Shown in pieces: positions 41,173 to 49,231 of a stretch of DNA of 52,180 bases; position 1 is the stretch's first letter, and every line of letters starts with the position of its first letter. The translations under genes were made by a program, and so were the position numbers. This DNA comes from Sandaracinobacteroides sp041909755. Lineage in GTDB: Bacteria > Pseudomonadota > Alphaproteobacteria > Sphingomonadales > Sphingomonadaceae. The notes under the pieces were generated by a model. It did not search any database, had not been told where the DNA came from, and saw only the letters and a program-made list of their open reading frames with translations. The DNA lies in NCBI RefSeq assembly GCF_041909755.1, contig NZ_JAYRCW010000006.1, positions 1-52,180 on the forward strand, written 5' to 3'.

Positions 41173-41904
41173 ATGCTCGGCTTCGAGGATGAAGCCCTCG
41201 TCCTCACGGCCCTTCCGCATGGCGAAAACGGCGCCGTCGTCCGCTTCCTGGCGATGCAGGGGGGATTGCGGGCCGGTTATGTGCCCGGCGCGCGCGGCAA
41301 GGCCCGGCGCGCCCTGCTCCACCCCGGCAACCGCGTCGCTCTCAGCCTGCGCGCGCGCGCCGAAGGGCAGCTGCCCGGCGCCGGTGTCGAGCTGGTGGAA
41401 AGCCGCGCGCTTCTCGCCTTCCAGCCGCAATCGGCGGCGATGCTGGCCTGGCTGTCGAACCTGACGGCGACGGCGCTGGCAGAGGCAGTGCCGCACCCCC
41501 GCCTCGCCGCCGCGCTGGATGCCCTGCTGGCGGGCCTTGCCGCCGGCATGGACGAAACCGCCGCCCGCGCCGGCCTTGCCCGCTATGAACTGCTGCTGCT
41601 GGAGGAGGAGGGCTTCGGCCTCGACCTCGCCGCCTGCGCGCTCGGCGGGGACGCATCCGACCTGGCCTTCGTCAGCCCGCGCACCGGCCGCGCGGTCAGC
41701 CGGGCGAAATCGGCCGACCAGCCCTGGGCCGCGCAGTTGCTGCCGCTGCCCCGCTTCCTGCTGTCGGGCGGCCCCGCAACCGGCGCGGAAGCGGCGGAAG
41801 CGCTTGCGCTGTCGGCCCATTTCCTCGCCCGCCACTGGCTGATCGGCGAAACCCGCGACGCTTTGCGCAGGCGGGCCATTGGCAGCGCGCGCGCGCCCCT
41901 CTAA
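41173..41904 (+). CDS. recO: DNA repair protein RecO
   Basis: A 243-aa RecO, which loads RecA onto SSB-coated DNA with RecR. The N-terminal OB fold is 'FEDEALVLTALPHGENGAVVRFLAMQGGLRAGYVPGARGKARRALLHPGNRV'; the C-terminal part is helical ('RYELLLLEEEGFGLDLAACALGG'). The cysteine zinc cluster of some RecO proteins is reduced to a single Cys, as often in alphaproteobacteria. Fifteen bases separate it from era. Confidence 0.92.
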   Translation: MLGFEDEALVLTALPHGENGAVVRFLAMQGGLRAGYVPGARGKARRALLHPGNRVALSLRARAEGQLPGAGVELVESRALLAFQPQSAAMLAWLSNLTATALAEAVPHPRLAAALDALLAGLAAGMDETAARAGLARYELLLLEEEGFGLDLAACALGGDASDLAFVSPRTGRAVSRAKSADQPWAAQLLPLPRFLLSGGPATGAEAAEALALSAHFLARHWLIGETRDALRRRAIGSARAPL

Positions 41905-41914
41905 ACCCGCCGGC

Positions 41915-44155
41915 ATGACCGAAACTGCCGAGCCCGGAATCATCGAGACACCTTTCGATGCGGCTCTTTCCGAACGCTATCTCGTCTATGCCCTCAGCAC
42001 GATCACGGCGCGCTCGCTGCCGGATGTGCGCGACGGGCTGAAGCCCGTCCACCGCCGCCTGCTGTGGGCAATGCGCCTGCTCAAGCTCGATCCGGCTTCC
42101 GCGCCCAAGAAATGCGCCCGCGTGGTCGGCGACGTGATCGGCAAATATCACCCGCATGGCGACACCGCCGTCTATGATGCCATGGTCCGCCTCGCGCAGG
42201 ATTTCGCGCTGCGCTACCCGCTGGTCGAAGGCCAGGGCAATTTCGGCAATATCGATGGCGATAACGCCGCCGCCATGCGTTATACCGAGGCCCGGCTGAC
42301 GCGCGCCGCCATCCTGCTGATGGAAGGCGTGGACGATGAAACCGTCCCCTTCCGCCCCACCTACAATGGCGAGGAGGAAGAGCCGGAGGTGTTCCCGGCC
42401 GCCTTCCCGCACCTGCTGGCAAATGGCGCCACGGGGATCGCGGTGGGCATGGCCACCAGCATCCCGCCGCACAATGTCGCGGAAATTGCAGCCGCCGCCA
42501 CCCTCCTCATCGACGATCCCGCCGCCAATCTCGCAGACCTGATGGCGCTGATGCCCGGCCCCGATTTCCCGACCGGCGGCGTCATCGTGGAGCCGCGCGA
42601 AAGCCTGATCGAAGCCTATGCGACGGGGCGCGGCGCCGTCCGCCTGCGCGCCCGCTGGGTTCAGGAGGATCTGGGCCGCGGCACCTGGGCGATCGTGATC
42701 AGCGAAATCCCCTGGGCCGTGCAGAAATCCAAGCTGATCGAGCAGATCGCCCAGCTGATCGCCGACAAGAAACTGCCGATCCTGGAAGATGTCCGCGACG
42801 AAAGCGACGCCCACATCCGCCTCGTGCTGGAGCCGAAGTCGCGCAACGTCGATCCCACCCAGCTGATGGAAAGCCTGTTCCGGCTGACCGATCTTGAAAC
42901 CCGCATCTCCATCAACCTCAACGTGCTGATGCCCGATCGCACGCCGCGCGTGCTGGGTCTGCGCGCCCTCCTCCAGGCCTGGCTCGATCACCGGCAGGAT
43001 GTGCTGGTGAAGGCCAGCCGTCACCGGCTCGCGGAGATCGCGGACAGGCTGGAACTGCTCGCCGGCTACATCATCGCCTATCTCGACCTCGATGAGGTGA
43101 TCCGCATCATCCGCACAGAGGACGAGCCGAGGCCGGTGCTGATGGCGCGCTTCCAGCTGACCGAGCGGCAGGCCGAAGCCATCCTCAACATGCGCCTCAG
43201 GTCGCTCCGACGGCTGGAGGAAATGGAACTCCGCCGCGAACAGGAAAAGCTCAGCGCCGAACAGGCCGACCTCGACGCGCTCGTGAATTCCACGGCCCGC
43301 CAGCGCACCGTGCTGAAAAAGCAGCTCGCAGCCCTCTCGAAAGACTATGGCCGCGACACGCCGCTCGGCCATCGCCGCTCGATCTTCGCCAATGCCCCGC
43401 AGGCGGTCGCCCTCAGCCGGGAATCGATGATCGAGCGCGAGCCGGTCACCATCATCCTCTCCCAGCGCAACTGGGTCCGCGCCCAGAAGGGCCATGCAGA
43501 CCTGAATGCGCTCGATGGCCTGAAGTTCAAGGAGGGCGACGGCCTTGCCCGCGCCTTCCACGCCGAAACGACAGACCGGATCCTGCTGGCGGCCTCCGGC
43601 GGGCGCTTCTTCACCCTTCACGCCAACGATCTGCCCGGCGGTCGCGGCTTTGGTGAGCCCGTCACCCTGATGGTGGATTTCCCCTCCGGCGAAGAGGTGA
43701 TCGACGCCTTCCCCGCGAAGCCCGGCCTGAAGCTGCTGCTCGCCGCATCCGACGGGCGCGGCTTCCTCGCCAACGCAGACGAACTGCTGGCCGAAACCCG
43801 GAAAGGCCGGCAGGTGATGAACCTGAAGGGCGATGCGAAATTCACCCATATCCGGGTGGTGGGCGAAGGCCATACCCATGTCGCCATCATCGGGGACAAC
43901 CGCAAGCTGCTGATCTTCCCGCTGGAAGGCCTGCCGGAAATGTCGCGCGGTCAGGGCGTGGCGCTGCAGAAATACAAGGATGGCGGCCTTGCCGACCTCA
44001 TCACCCTGAACCCGGCCGATGGCCTCAGCTGGAAACTCCAGGGCGAATCCGCGCGCACCCGCACCGAATCCGATCTGACGCCATGGCTGGGCAGCCGGGC
44101 CGCCGCAGGCCGCCTGCCGCCGCAGGGATTCCCGAAAGACAACCGCTTCCAGTAG
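41915..44155 (+). CDS. parC: DNA topoisomerase IV subunit A
   Basis: A 746-aa type II topoisomerase subunit that unlinks replicated chromosomes. Catalytic Tyr123 in 'AAAMRYTEARLT'; the N-terminal 'YLVYALSTITARSLPDVRDGLKPVHRRLLWAM' is typical. In the quinolone-determining segment 'YHPHGDTAVYDAM' the residue matching E. coli ParC Ser80 is Thr84 and that matching Glu84 is Asp88, both conservative. Beta-pinwheel C-terminal domain present. The start at 41915 is preferred to 41879, which lies in the recO end. Confidence 0.95.
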   Translation: MTETAEPGIIETPFDAALSERYLVYALSTITARSLPDVRDGLKPVHRRLLWAMRLLKLDPASAPKKCARVVGDVIGKYHPHGDTAVYDAMVRLAQDFALRYPLVEGQGNFGNIDGDNAAAMRYTEARLTRAAILLMEGVDDETVPFRPTYNGEEEEPEVFPAAFPHLLANGATGIAVGMATSIPPHNVAEIAAAATLLIDDPAANLADLMALMPGPDFPTGGVIVEPRESLIEAYATGRGAVRLRARWVQEDLGRGTWAIVISEIPWAVQKSKLIEQIAQLIADKKLPILEDVRDESDAHIRLVLEPKSRNVDPTQLMESLFRLTDLETRISINLNVLMPDRTPRVLGLRALLQAWLDHRQDVLVKASRHRLAEIADRLELLAGYIIAYLDLDEVIRIIRTEDEPRPVLMARFQLTERQAEAILNMRLRSLRRLEEMELRREQEKLSAEQADLDALVNSTARQRTVLKKQLAALSKDYGRDTPLGHRRSIFANAPQAVALSRESMIEREPVTIILSQRNWVRAQKGHADLNALDGLKFKEGDGLARAFHAETTDRILLAASGGRFFTLHANDLPGGRGFGEPVTLMVDFPSGEEVIDAFPAKPGLKLLLAASDGRGFLANADELLAETRKGRQVMNLKGDAKFTHIRVVGEGHTHVAIIGDNRKLLIFPLEGLPEMSRGQGVALQKYKDGGLADLITLNPADGLSWKLQGESARTRTESDLTPWLGSRAAAGRLPPQGFPKDNRFQ

Positions 44156-44198
44156 AAGGCCGAACGGGCAAGGCCCGCCACAGAGGGGGAGAATGGGG

Positions 44199-45539
44199 AT
44201 GCTGAAGCCGATCGTTGGCGCTGCAGCACTGGTTCTGGGGGCCGTCGCCGCGACCGGCCAGCCGGCGGCTGCCCCACCCGAGATCCTGTTCACCAACGTC
44301 CGCGTCTTCGATGGGAAGGGCAGCGCCCTGTCCGCCCCCACCTCCGTCCTGGTGCGCGGCAACCGCATCGCCGCCATCGGCGCAGCCGCCGCCAGCCCGG
44401 CCGCCACCGTGATCGATGGCGGCAACCGCACGCTGATGCCAGGCCTGATCGACGCGCACTGGCACACCATTCTTGTGCGGCCCACCGCCGAACAGGCGAT
44501 CTTCGGCGACCTGGGGTTCGTGAACCTGATCGCCGGCGCCGAAGCGACGGCCACGCTGATGCGCGGCTTCACCTCCGTGCGCGACATGGGCGGCCCCAGC
44601 TTCGGGCTGAAGCAGGCGATCGACAGCGGCATTGTTCCGGGCCCCCGCGTCTGGCCTTCGGGAGCAATGATCACCGTCACCAGCGGCCATGGCGATTTCC
44701 GCATGCCGTCGGAACTCCCGCGGGATCCGTCGCGCCCGGTCGCCCGCATGGAACAGATCGGCGGGTCGCTCGTCGCCGATAGCCCCGATGCGGTCCGCCA
44801 GCGGGTGCGCGAGCAGCTGATGCTGGGCGCCAGCCAGATCAAGCTAACGGGCGGCGGCGGCGTCTCCTCGCCGCACAGCCCGATCGATGTGTCCACCTTC
44901 ACGCCCGAGGAGCTGAAGGCCGCTGTTGACGCCGCCTCCAACTGGGGCAGCTATGTCGCCGTCCATGCCTACACGCCCGTCGCGATCCGCCGCGCCGTGG
45001 ATGCCGGCGTGAAGGTCATCGAACATGCGCATCTGATCGACGAGCCGACGGCCCGCCACATGGCCGAAAAGGGCGTCTGGCTGTCCACCCAGCCCTTCCT
45101 CGACGACGAGGATGCGATCCCCTTTCCGCCCGGCTCCACTCAGGCCGCCAAGCAGCAGCAGATCCTGGCGGGCACCGACCAGCTCTATGCGCTCGCGAAG
45201 AAATACCGGCTGAAGATCGCCTTCGGCACCGACACGCTCTTCTCCGAAAAGCTGGCCCGGCGGCAGGGCGCACAACTTGCCAAGCTCACCCGCTGGTTCA
45301 CGCCGACCGAGGTGCTGCGCCAGGCGACCTCGGTGAATGCCGAGCTTCTGGCGCTGTCCGGCCTGCGCAGCCCCTATCAGGGGCGGCTGGGCGTGGTGGA
45401 AGAAGGGGCACTGGCGGATCTGCTGCTGGTGGAAGGCGATCCGATCGCGAACATTCGCCTGATCGAGGATCCCGACCGCAATTTTCGCCTGATCATGAAG
45501 GACGGCCACATCTTCAAGAACAACCTCGGAGGGCAATGA
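44199..45539 (+). CDS. Exported amidohydrolase (imidazolonepropionase-like), first of two
   Basis: A 446-aa metal-dependent hydrolase with a signal peptide (1-~25). The metal site is His87 and His89 in 'DAHWH'; a probable carboxylated lysine lies in 'SQIKLTGGGG', further ligands in 'VHAYT' and 'IEHAHLID', and the late aspartate in 'FGTDT'. The family includes prolidase-like and imidazolonepropionase-like enzymes; the substrate cannot be named. GAGGGGGAG is seven bases before the ATG at 44199 and too close to the one at 44193. It overlaps the paralogue by ATGA. Confidence 0.88.
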   Translation: MLKPIVGAAALVLGAVAATGQPAAAPPEILFTNVRVFDGKGSALSAPTSVLVRGNRIAAIGAAAASPAATVIDGGNRTLMPGLIDAHWHTILVRPTAEQAIFGDLGFVNLIAGAEATATLMRGFTSVRDMGGPSFGLKQAIDSGIVPGPRVWPSGAMITVTSGHGDFRMPSELPRDPSRPVARMEQIGGSLVADSPDAVRQRVREQLMLGASQIKLTGGGGVSSPHSPIDVSTFTPEELKAAVDAASNWGSYVAVHAYTPVAIRRAVDAGVKVIEHAHLIDEPTARHMAEKGVWLSTQPFLDDEDAIPFPPGSTQAAKQQQILAGTDQLYALAKKYRLKIAFGTDTLFSEKLARRQGAQLAKLTRWFTPTEVLRQATSVNAELLALSGLRSPYQGRLGVVEEGALADLLLVEGDPIANIRLIEDPDRNFRLIMKDGHIFKNNLGGQ

Positions 45540-46843
45540 TGCGCATGCAAATCCTGCTGGCAGCCGTCGCAATCGCGACACCGGCGTCTGCCGACACGCT
45601 GTTCCGCAACGTGCGCGTGTTCGATGGCCAGTCCCCCGCCCTCTCTGCCCCGACGGATGTGCTGGTGCGCGGCAACAGCATCGCCGCCATCGGCCCGAAG
45701 CTGTCCGCGCCCGGCGTGCCCGTGATCGAAGGCCGGGGGCGCACGCTGATGCCCGGCCTGATCGACGTGCATGTTCACCTCACCTTTTCCGCCCTCAGCA
45801 TGCCGCAGCTGATGGCGCCTGATCTCACCCCCGCAAAGGCCGAGGCCGCTGCGGCCGCGGAAGCAAACGCGATGCTGCTGCGCGGGTTCACGGCAGTCCG
45901 CGACGTGGGCGGCCCCATCTTCAGCCTGAAGGCCGGCATCGACGCCGGCAAATATCAGGGCCCGCGCGTGTGGCCTTCGGGCGCGACCATCAGCCAGACG
46001 GCCGGACACGGCGATTTCCGCACGCCCGCCGAACGCTCGCGGCGCTTCTTCGGCAAGCCTGCCCGTGCCGAGGAACTGGGCGCCACCTTCATCGCGGACG
46101 GCCGCGACGACGTGTTGACCGCCACCCGCGAAAATCTCCGCTTCGGCGCAAGCCAGATCAAGCTGATGGCGGGTGGCGGCACCTCGTCGGAATATGATCC
46201 GGTCGATGTCACCCAATATACGCTCGATGAGATGAAGGCAGCGGTCGAGGCGGCCGACGACTGGAACAGCTATGTGACCGTCCATGCCTATACCGACAAG
46301 GCCGTGCGCCGCGCGGTGGAAGCCGGCGTGAAATGCATCGAACATGGCCAGATGATGTCAGAGGACACGCTGAAGCTGATGCGCGACAAGGGCGTGTGGC
46401 TTTCGCTGCAGGTGCTCAGGGAAACCACGCCTGACATGGCGCCGCTCAGGGCCGAGAAGCGCAAGCCCGTGATCGAAGGCCAGCCCCGTGTGTGGGAAAC
46501 GGCAAAGCGTCTGGGCGTCAATCTGGCCTGGGGGACGGATTTCCTGTTCGAACCCGCATTGAACGCCAGCCAGAACGCCAATCTGCTGGAACTCAGGCAA
46601 TGGTTCACCCCGGCCGAGATCCTGAAGATCGCCACGCACGACAATGCCCGGCTTCTGGCCCTGTCCGGCCTGCGCAGTCCCTATCAGGGCAGGCTGGGCG
46701 TCGTGCAGCCGGGCGCCCTGGCCGATCTCATCCTCGTCAACGGCAATCCGATCGCCAACCTGGAACTCATCGCAGACCCGGACCGCAACTTCGCCGTCAT
46801 CATGAAGGATGGCCGGATCTACAAAGGCGCCCCCGCCCGATGA
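45536..46843 (+). CDS. Exported amidohydrolase (imidazolonepropionase-like), second of two
   Basis: A 435-aa paralogue of the preceding protein, with a signal peptide ending near 'ATPASA'. Metal site His79 and His81 in 'DVHVH', lysine in 'SQIKLMAGGGT', 'VHAYTD', 'IEHGQMM' and 'WGTDF'. The segment 'LSGLRSPYQGRLGVV' is identical in both, so the pair arose by duplication. Overlaps both neighbours by ATGA, forming a tight three-gene operon of exported hydrolases. Confidence 0.88.
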   Translation: MMRMQILLAAVAIATPASADTLFRNVRVFDGQSPALSAPTDVLVRGNSIAAIGPKLSAPGVPVIEGRGRTLMPGLIDVHVHLTFSALSMPQLMAPDLTPAKAEAAAAAEANAMLLRGFTAVRDVGGPIFSLKAGIDAGKYQGPRVWPSGATISQTAGHGDFRTPAERSRRFFGKPARAEELGATFIADGRDDVLTATRENLRFGASQIKLMAGGGTSSEYDPVDVTQYTLDEMKAAVEAADDWNSYVTVHAYTDKAVRRAVEAGVKCIEHGQMMSEDTLKLMRDKGVWLSLQVLRETTPDMAPLRAEKRKPVIEGQPRVWETAKRLGVNLAWGTDFLFEPALNASQNANLLELRQWFTPAEILKIATHDNARLLALSGLRSPYQGRLGVVQPGALADLILVNGNPIANLELIADPDRNFAVIMKDGRIYKGAPAR

Positions 46844-47805
46844 AACTGCTGCTGCTGTCGCTCGCCCTTCTCGCCGCGCCTGCCCTGGCCCAGGCCGACC
46901 AGCCCGCGCCCCCGCGCTACGAACTGCCCAACACCCAGGTCCTCTCCATCCACAGCGACAGGCTCGGGCGGGACTATGAGCTCTATGTCTGGCTGCCCCC
47001 CAGCTACGCCTCCTCCCCGGATCGCCGCTATCCGGTGATCTTCACGACGGATGCGCCGCAGAGCTTCCCGCTGATGACGGGTCTGCACCGCCGCCTGCGC
47101 GCATCCGAACGGGGGATGCAGGATGCCATCATCGTCGGCCTCGGCTATGCCACGGGCGACACCGGCGAATACAGCCGCCGTCGCGATTACACCCCCTCCA
47201 TCTTCGGCGACATCGACGCCCGCTCCGACATGCCCGGCCGCCCCGTCAAATATGGCGAGGCCGAGCAATACCGCCTGCACCTGAAGGAAGAAGTGTTTCC
47301 CTTCCTCGAATCCCGCTTCCGCATCGATCCCGCCCGCCGCATCTATGCCGGCCACAGCTATGGCGGGCTGTTCGGCACCCATGTCCTCTTCGCGGATCCG
47401 GCGATGTTCGAGAAATACATCCTGATGAGCCCGTCGCTCTGGTACGGCCGCCGCCAGATGATCGGACAGGAACGCGGCTATGCCGCCGGCCACAAGGATC
47501 TCCCCGCACAGGCCTTCTTCATGATCGGCGGCGAGGAAACCGTGCCCGACCCGGATACCGAACCCTTCAGCCAGAGCCGGATGGCTATGGTGGAGGACAT
47601 GGACGAGCTGGTCAGGATGCTGAAATCCCGCAACTATCCCTCGCTGAAGGTGCAGTCCCGCATCTTCCCCGGCGAGGATCATGGCTCCGTTTACCCTGAT
47701 GCCATCCGCGCCGGCATGGAATGGGCCATCCCCGGCTCAGGCAAGCGCCCGCATGTGCCGTGCGAAACACCCGGCTGCCGCCTGCCCTGGGCTCCCGAGG
47801 ACTAG
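46840..47805 (+). CDS. Exported alpha/beta-hydrolase, esterase-D-like
   Basis: A 321-aa protein with a signal peptide ('LLLLSLALLAAPALAQA'). The nucleophile elbow is 'GHSYGG'; an upstream 'YELYVWLPPSYASSPDRRYPVIFTTDAP' and the late 'FPGEDHGSVYPDAI' histidine complete the triad. This is the putative esterase (Fes/IroE-like) branch, many members of which cleave ester bonds in siderophores or sugars; the substrate here is unknown. It is the third gene of the amidohydrolase operon. Confidence 0.88.
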   Translation: MKLLLLSLALLAAPALAQADQPAPPRYELPNTQVLSIHSDRLGRDYELYVWLPPSYASSPDRRYPVIFTTDAPQSFPLMTGLHRRLRASERGMQDAIIVGLGYATGDTGEYSRRRDYTPSIFGDIDARSDMPGRPVKYGEAEQYRLHLKEEVFPFLESRFRIDPARRIYAGHSYGGLFGTHVLFADPAMFEKYILMSPSLWYGRRQMIGQERGYAAGHKDLPAQAFFMIGGEETVPDPDTEPFSQSRMAMVEDMDELVRMLKSRNYPSLKVQSRIFPGEDHGSVYPDAIRAGMEWAIPGSGKRPHVPCETPGCRLPWAPED

Positions 47806-47810
47806 GCGCG

Positions 47811-48140
47811 TCAGGCCGGCAGCAGCTTTTCCACCCGCTTCAGCGCGCCATCCGCCGCCTTCAGCGCCGCGTCCGCGCCGGCCGCGTCGAAGCGGGCGGC
47901 AATGGTCGCCACCTGCCCCGCCACATCCGCCACATGGGTCACCAGCGCGACGGGAATGGGCGGCAGCGCCCCGGCCACATCAGCCGCATCCAGCCGCAGC
48001 ACCACGCTGGCGCAGCGCAGCCGCAACCGGTTGCACCGATTGAATAATTGTTCCAGCATCTCATTCTGCAACGGGATGGCAAGGCGCCCCAGGCTGTTTT
48101 CCAGGCTGAACAGCTGGCCCCTCAGTGCGCTGACGGTCAT
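47811..48140 (-). CDS. Uncharacterised helical protein, partner of the upstream lipoprotein
   Basis: A 109-aa protein I do not recognise. It is largely helical with heptad-like spacing ('ALRGQLFSLENSLGRLAIPLQNEMLEQLFNRCNRLRLRC') and an alanine-rich C-terminus. No signal peptide. GGGAGAGGG precedes the ATG, and it begins ten bases after the stop of the lipoprotein gene, so they are one operon. Confidence 0.65.
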   Translation of the reverse strand: MTVSALRGQLFSLENSLGRLAIPLQNEMLEQLFNRCNRLRLRCASVVLRLDAADVAGALPPIPVALVTHVADVAGQVATIAARFDAAGADAALKAADGALKRVEKLLPA

Positions 48141-48150
48141 GGCCCTCTCC

Positions 48151-49161
48151 CTACAGAAATGCGCGGAACACAGCCGCGACAGACGCCAGCACCTCGCTCA
48201 GCTGCCGCCGGTTCGCCTCGCGGATCGCCGCCCGGTCCGCCTCCGTCAGCTTCGCGGCCGGGTCCAGCAGCCGCGCATATCCCTGCTGCGCCTTGCGCAG
48301 CGCGGCCGTCACCCGCTTCATCTCGCGCGGCAGCGCTTCTGCCCCTTCCTGCCGGTCATGGATGTCGGCCCATCCCGTCAGGAAGGCGCGCCAGTGCGCG
48401 TCCGCCGCCAGCCCGCTGCCCGCCTTGCGCTCCGCCGCCAGACCGCGCCGGATCTGGAAGGCTCTCGTCTCGAACGCGGCGTCGATCGCCGCCAGGTTTG
48501 CCGGAAGGCTGCTGCCGGCCCATGTCTGTGTGTCGCGTTCCAGCGCATCGATCAGGGCCGCCACCCCGGCATGGTCCGCTTCGATCACCCGCAGCCGGTC
48601 CGCCCGCGAACGAGTATCCGCCAGCCGGCCCAGCACACCCGCCAGTCCGCTGGCCGCCGCGATCTGGTCGTCGCTGAACGGCCCGGCCCCGCCCGCCGTG
48701 GCAATGGTGGCGATGTTGTTGGCGTCGACAAAGCCCTGCTCCACCGCCGCCGCGCTGTCGAACGCCGTTCCGCCCAGCACATCGTCCACCGCCGACAGCC
48801 AGGCCGTCACCCCGTCGATCAGCCGAATCGTCGGCTCGATCGCCGCTGCGTCCACGGCCTTGAACGGTATCCCGCCGGGGCTGCACAGTATCGTCTCCGG
48901 CGGGGCGTCGTCGCCCGCGATGCGGATCTCCCGGAAGTTGCAGGACGGGTCCGCCACCACGATCTCGATCCGCGCCTCGCGGTTCGCCGCCCGCACCTCG
49001 CGCAGCAGCTCGCGCGACGCATCCGTCGTCGATCGGCCCACGGCAACCAGCTTGCCGCCCCGTTCCAGCGCAACCGCGTCGCGCCCCGCGCAACCGGCCA
49101 GCAACCCGGCCATCAGGGCCATGCCCAGCACCCGCGCCTGAAAATCCCTCGCCCCCGTCAT
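48151..49161 (-). CDS. Uncharacterised lipoprotein
   Basis: A 336-aa lipoprotein with lipobox 'LLAGC' (Cys24). The mature protein begins with a small alpha/beta-looking part ('ARIEIVVADPSCNFREIRIAGDDAPPETILCSPGGIPFKAVDAAAIEP') containing two cysteines, followed by a long all-helical region rich in Ala, Arg, Asp and Glu. I recognise no family. The start at 49161 has GGGGGGA upstream; the ATG at 49209 would bury the signal peptide. Operon with the 109-aa gene. Confidence 0.72.
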   Translation of the reverse strand: MTGARDFQARVLGMALMAGLLAGCAGRDAVALERGGKLVAVGRSTTDASRELLREVRAANREARIEIVVADPSCNFREIRIAGDDAPPETILCSPGGIPFKAVDAAAIEPTIRLIDGVTAWLSAVDDVLGGTAFDSAAAVEQGFVDANNIATIATAGGAGPFSDDQIAAASGLAGVLGRLADTRSRADRLRVIEADHAGVAALIDALERDTQTWAGSSLPANLAAIDAAFETRAFQIRRGLAAERKAGSGLAADAHWRAFLTGWADIHDRQEGAEALPREMKRVTAALRKAQQGYARLLDPAAKLTEADRAAIREANRRQLSEVLASVAAVFRAFL

Positions 49162-49231
49162 CAGACGTCCCCCCGCCTGCAACCCCGGCGCAGAGGGTAA
49201 CAGAAGCACCCCGGCCTGTCACCGAACGCCG

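Noticed and set aside
41696..44941. 1081-codon open frame opposite parC and the first amidohydrolase
   Set aside because: It spans two real genes on the other strand and has no recognisable motif; an antisense artefact of codon bias.
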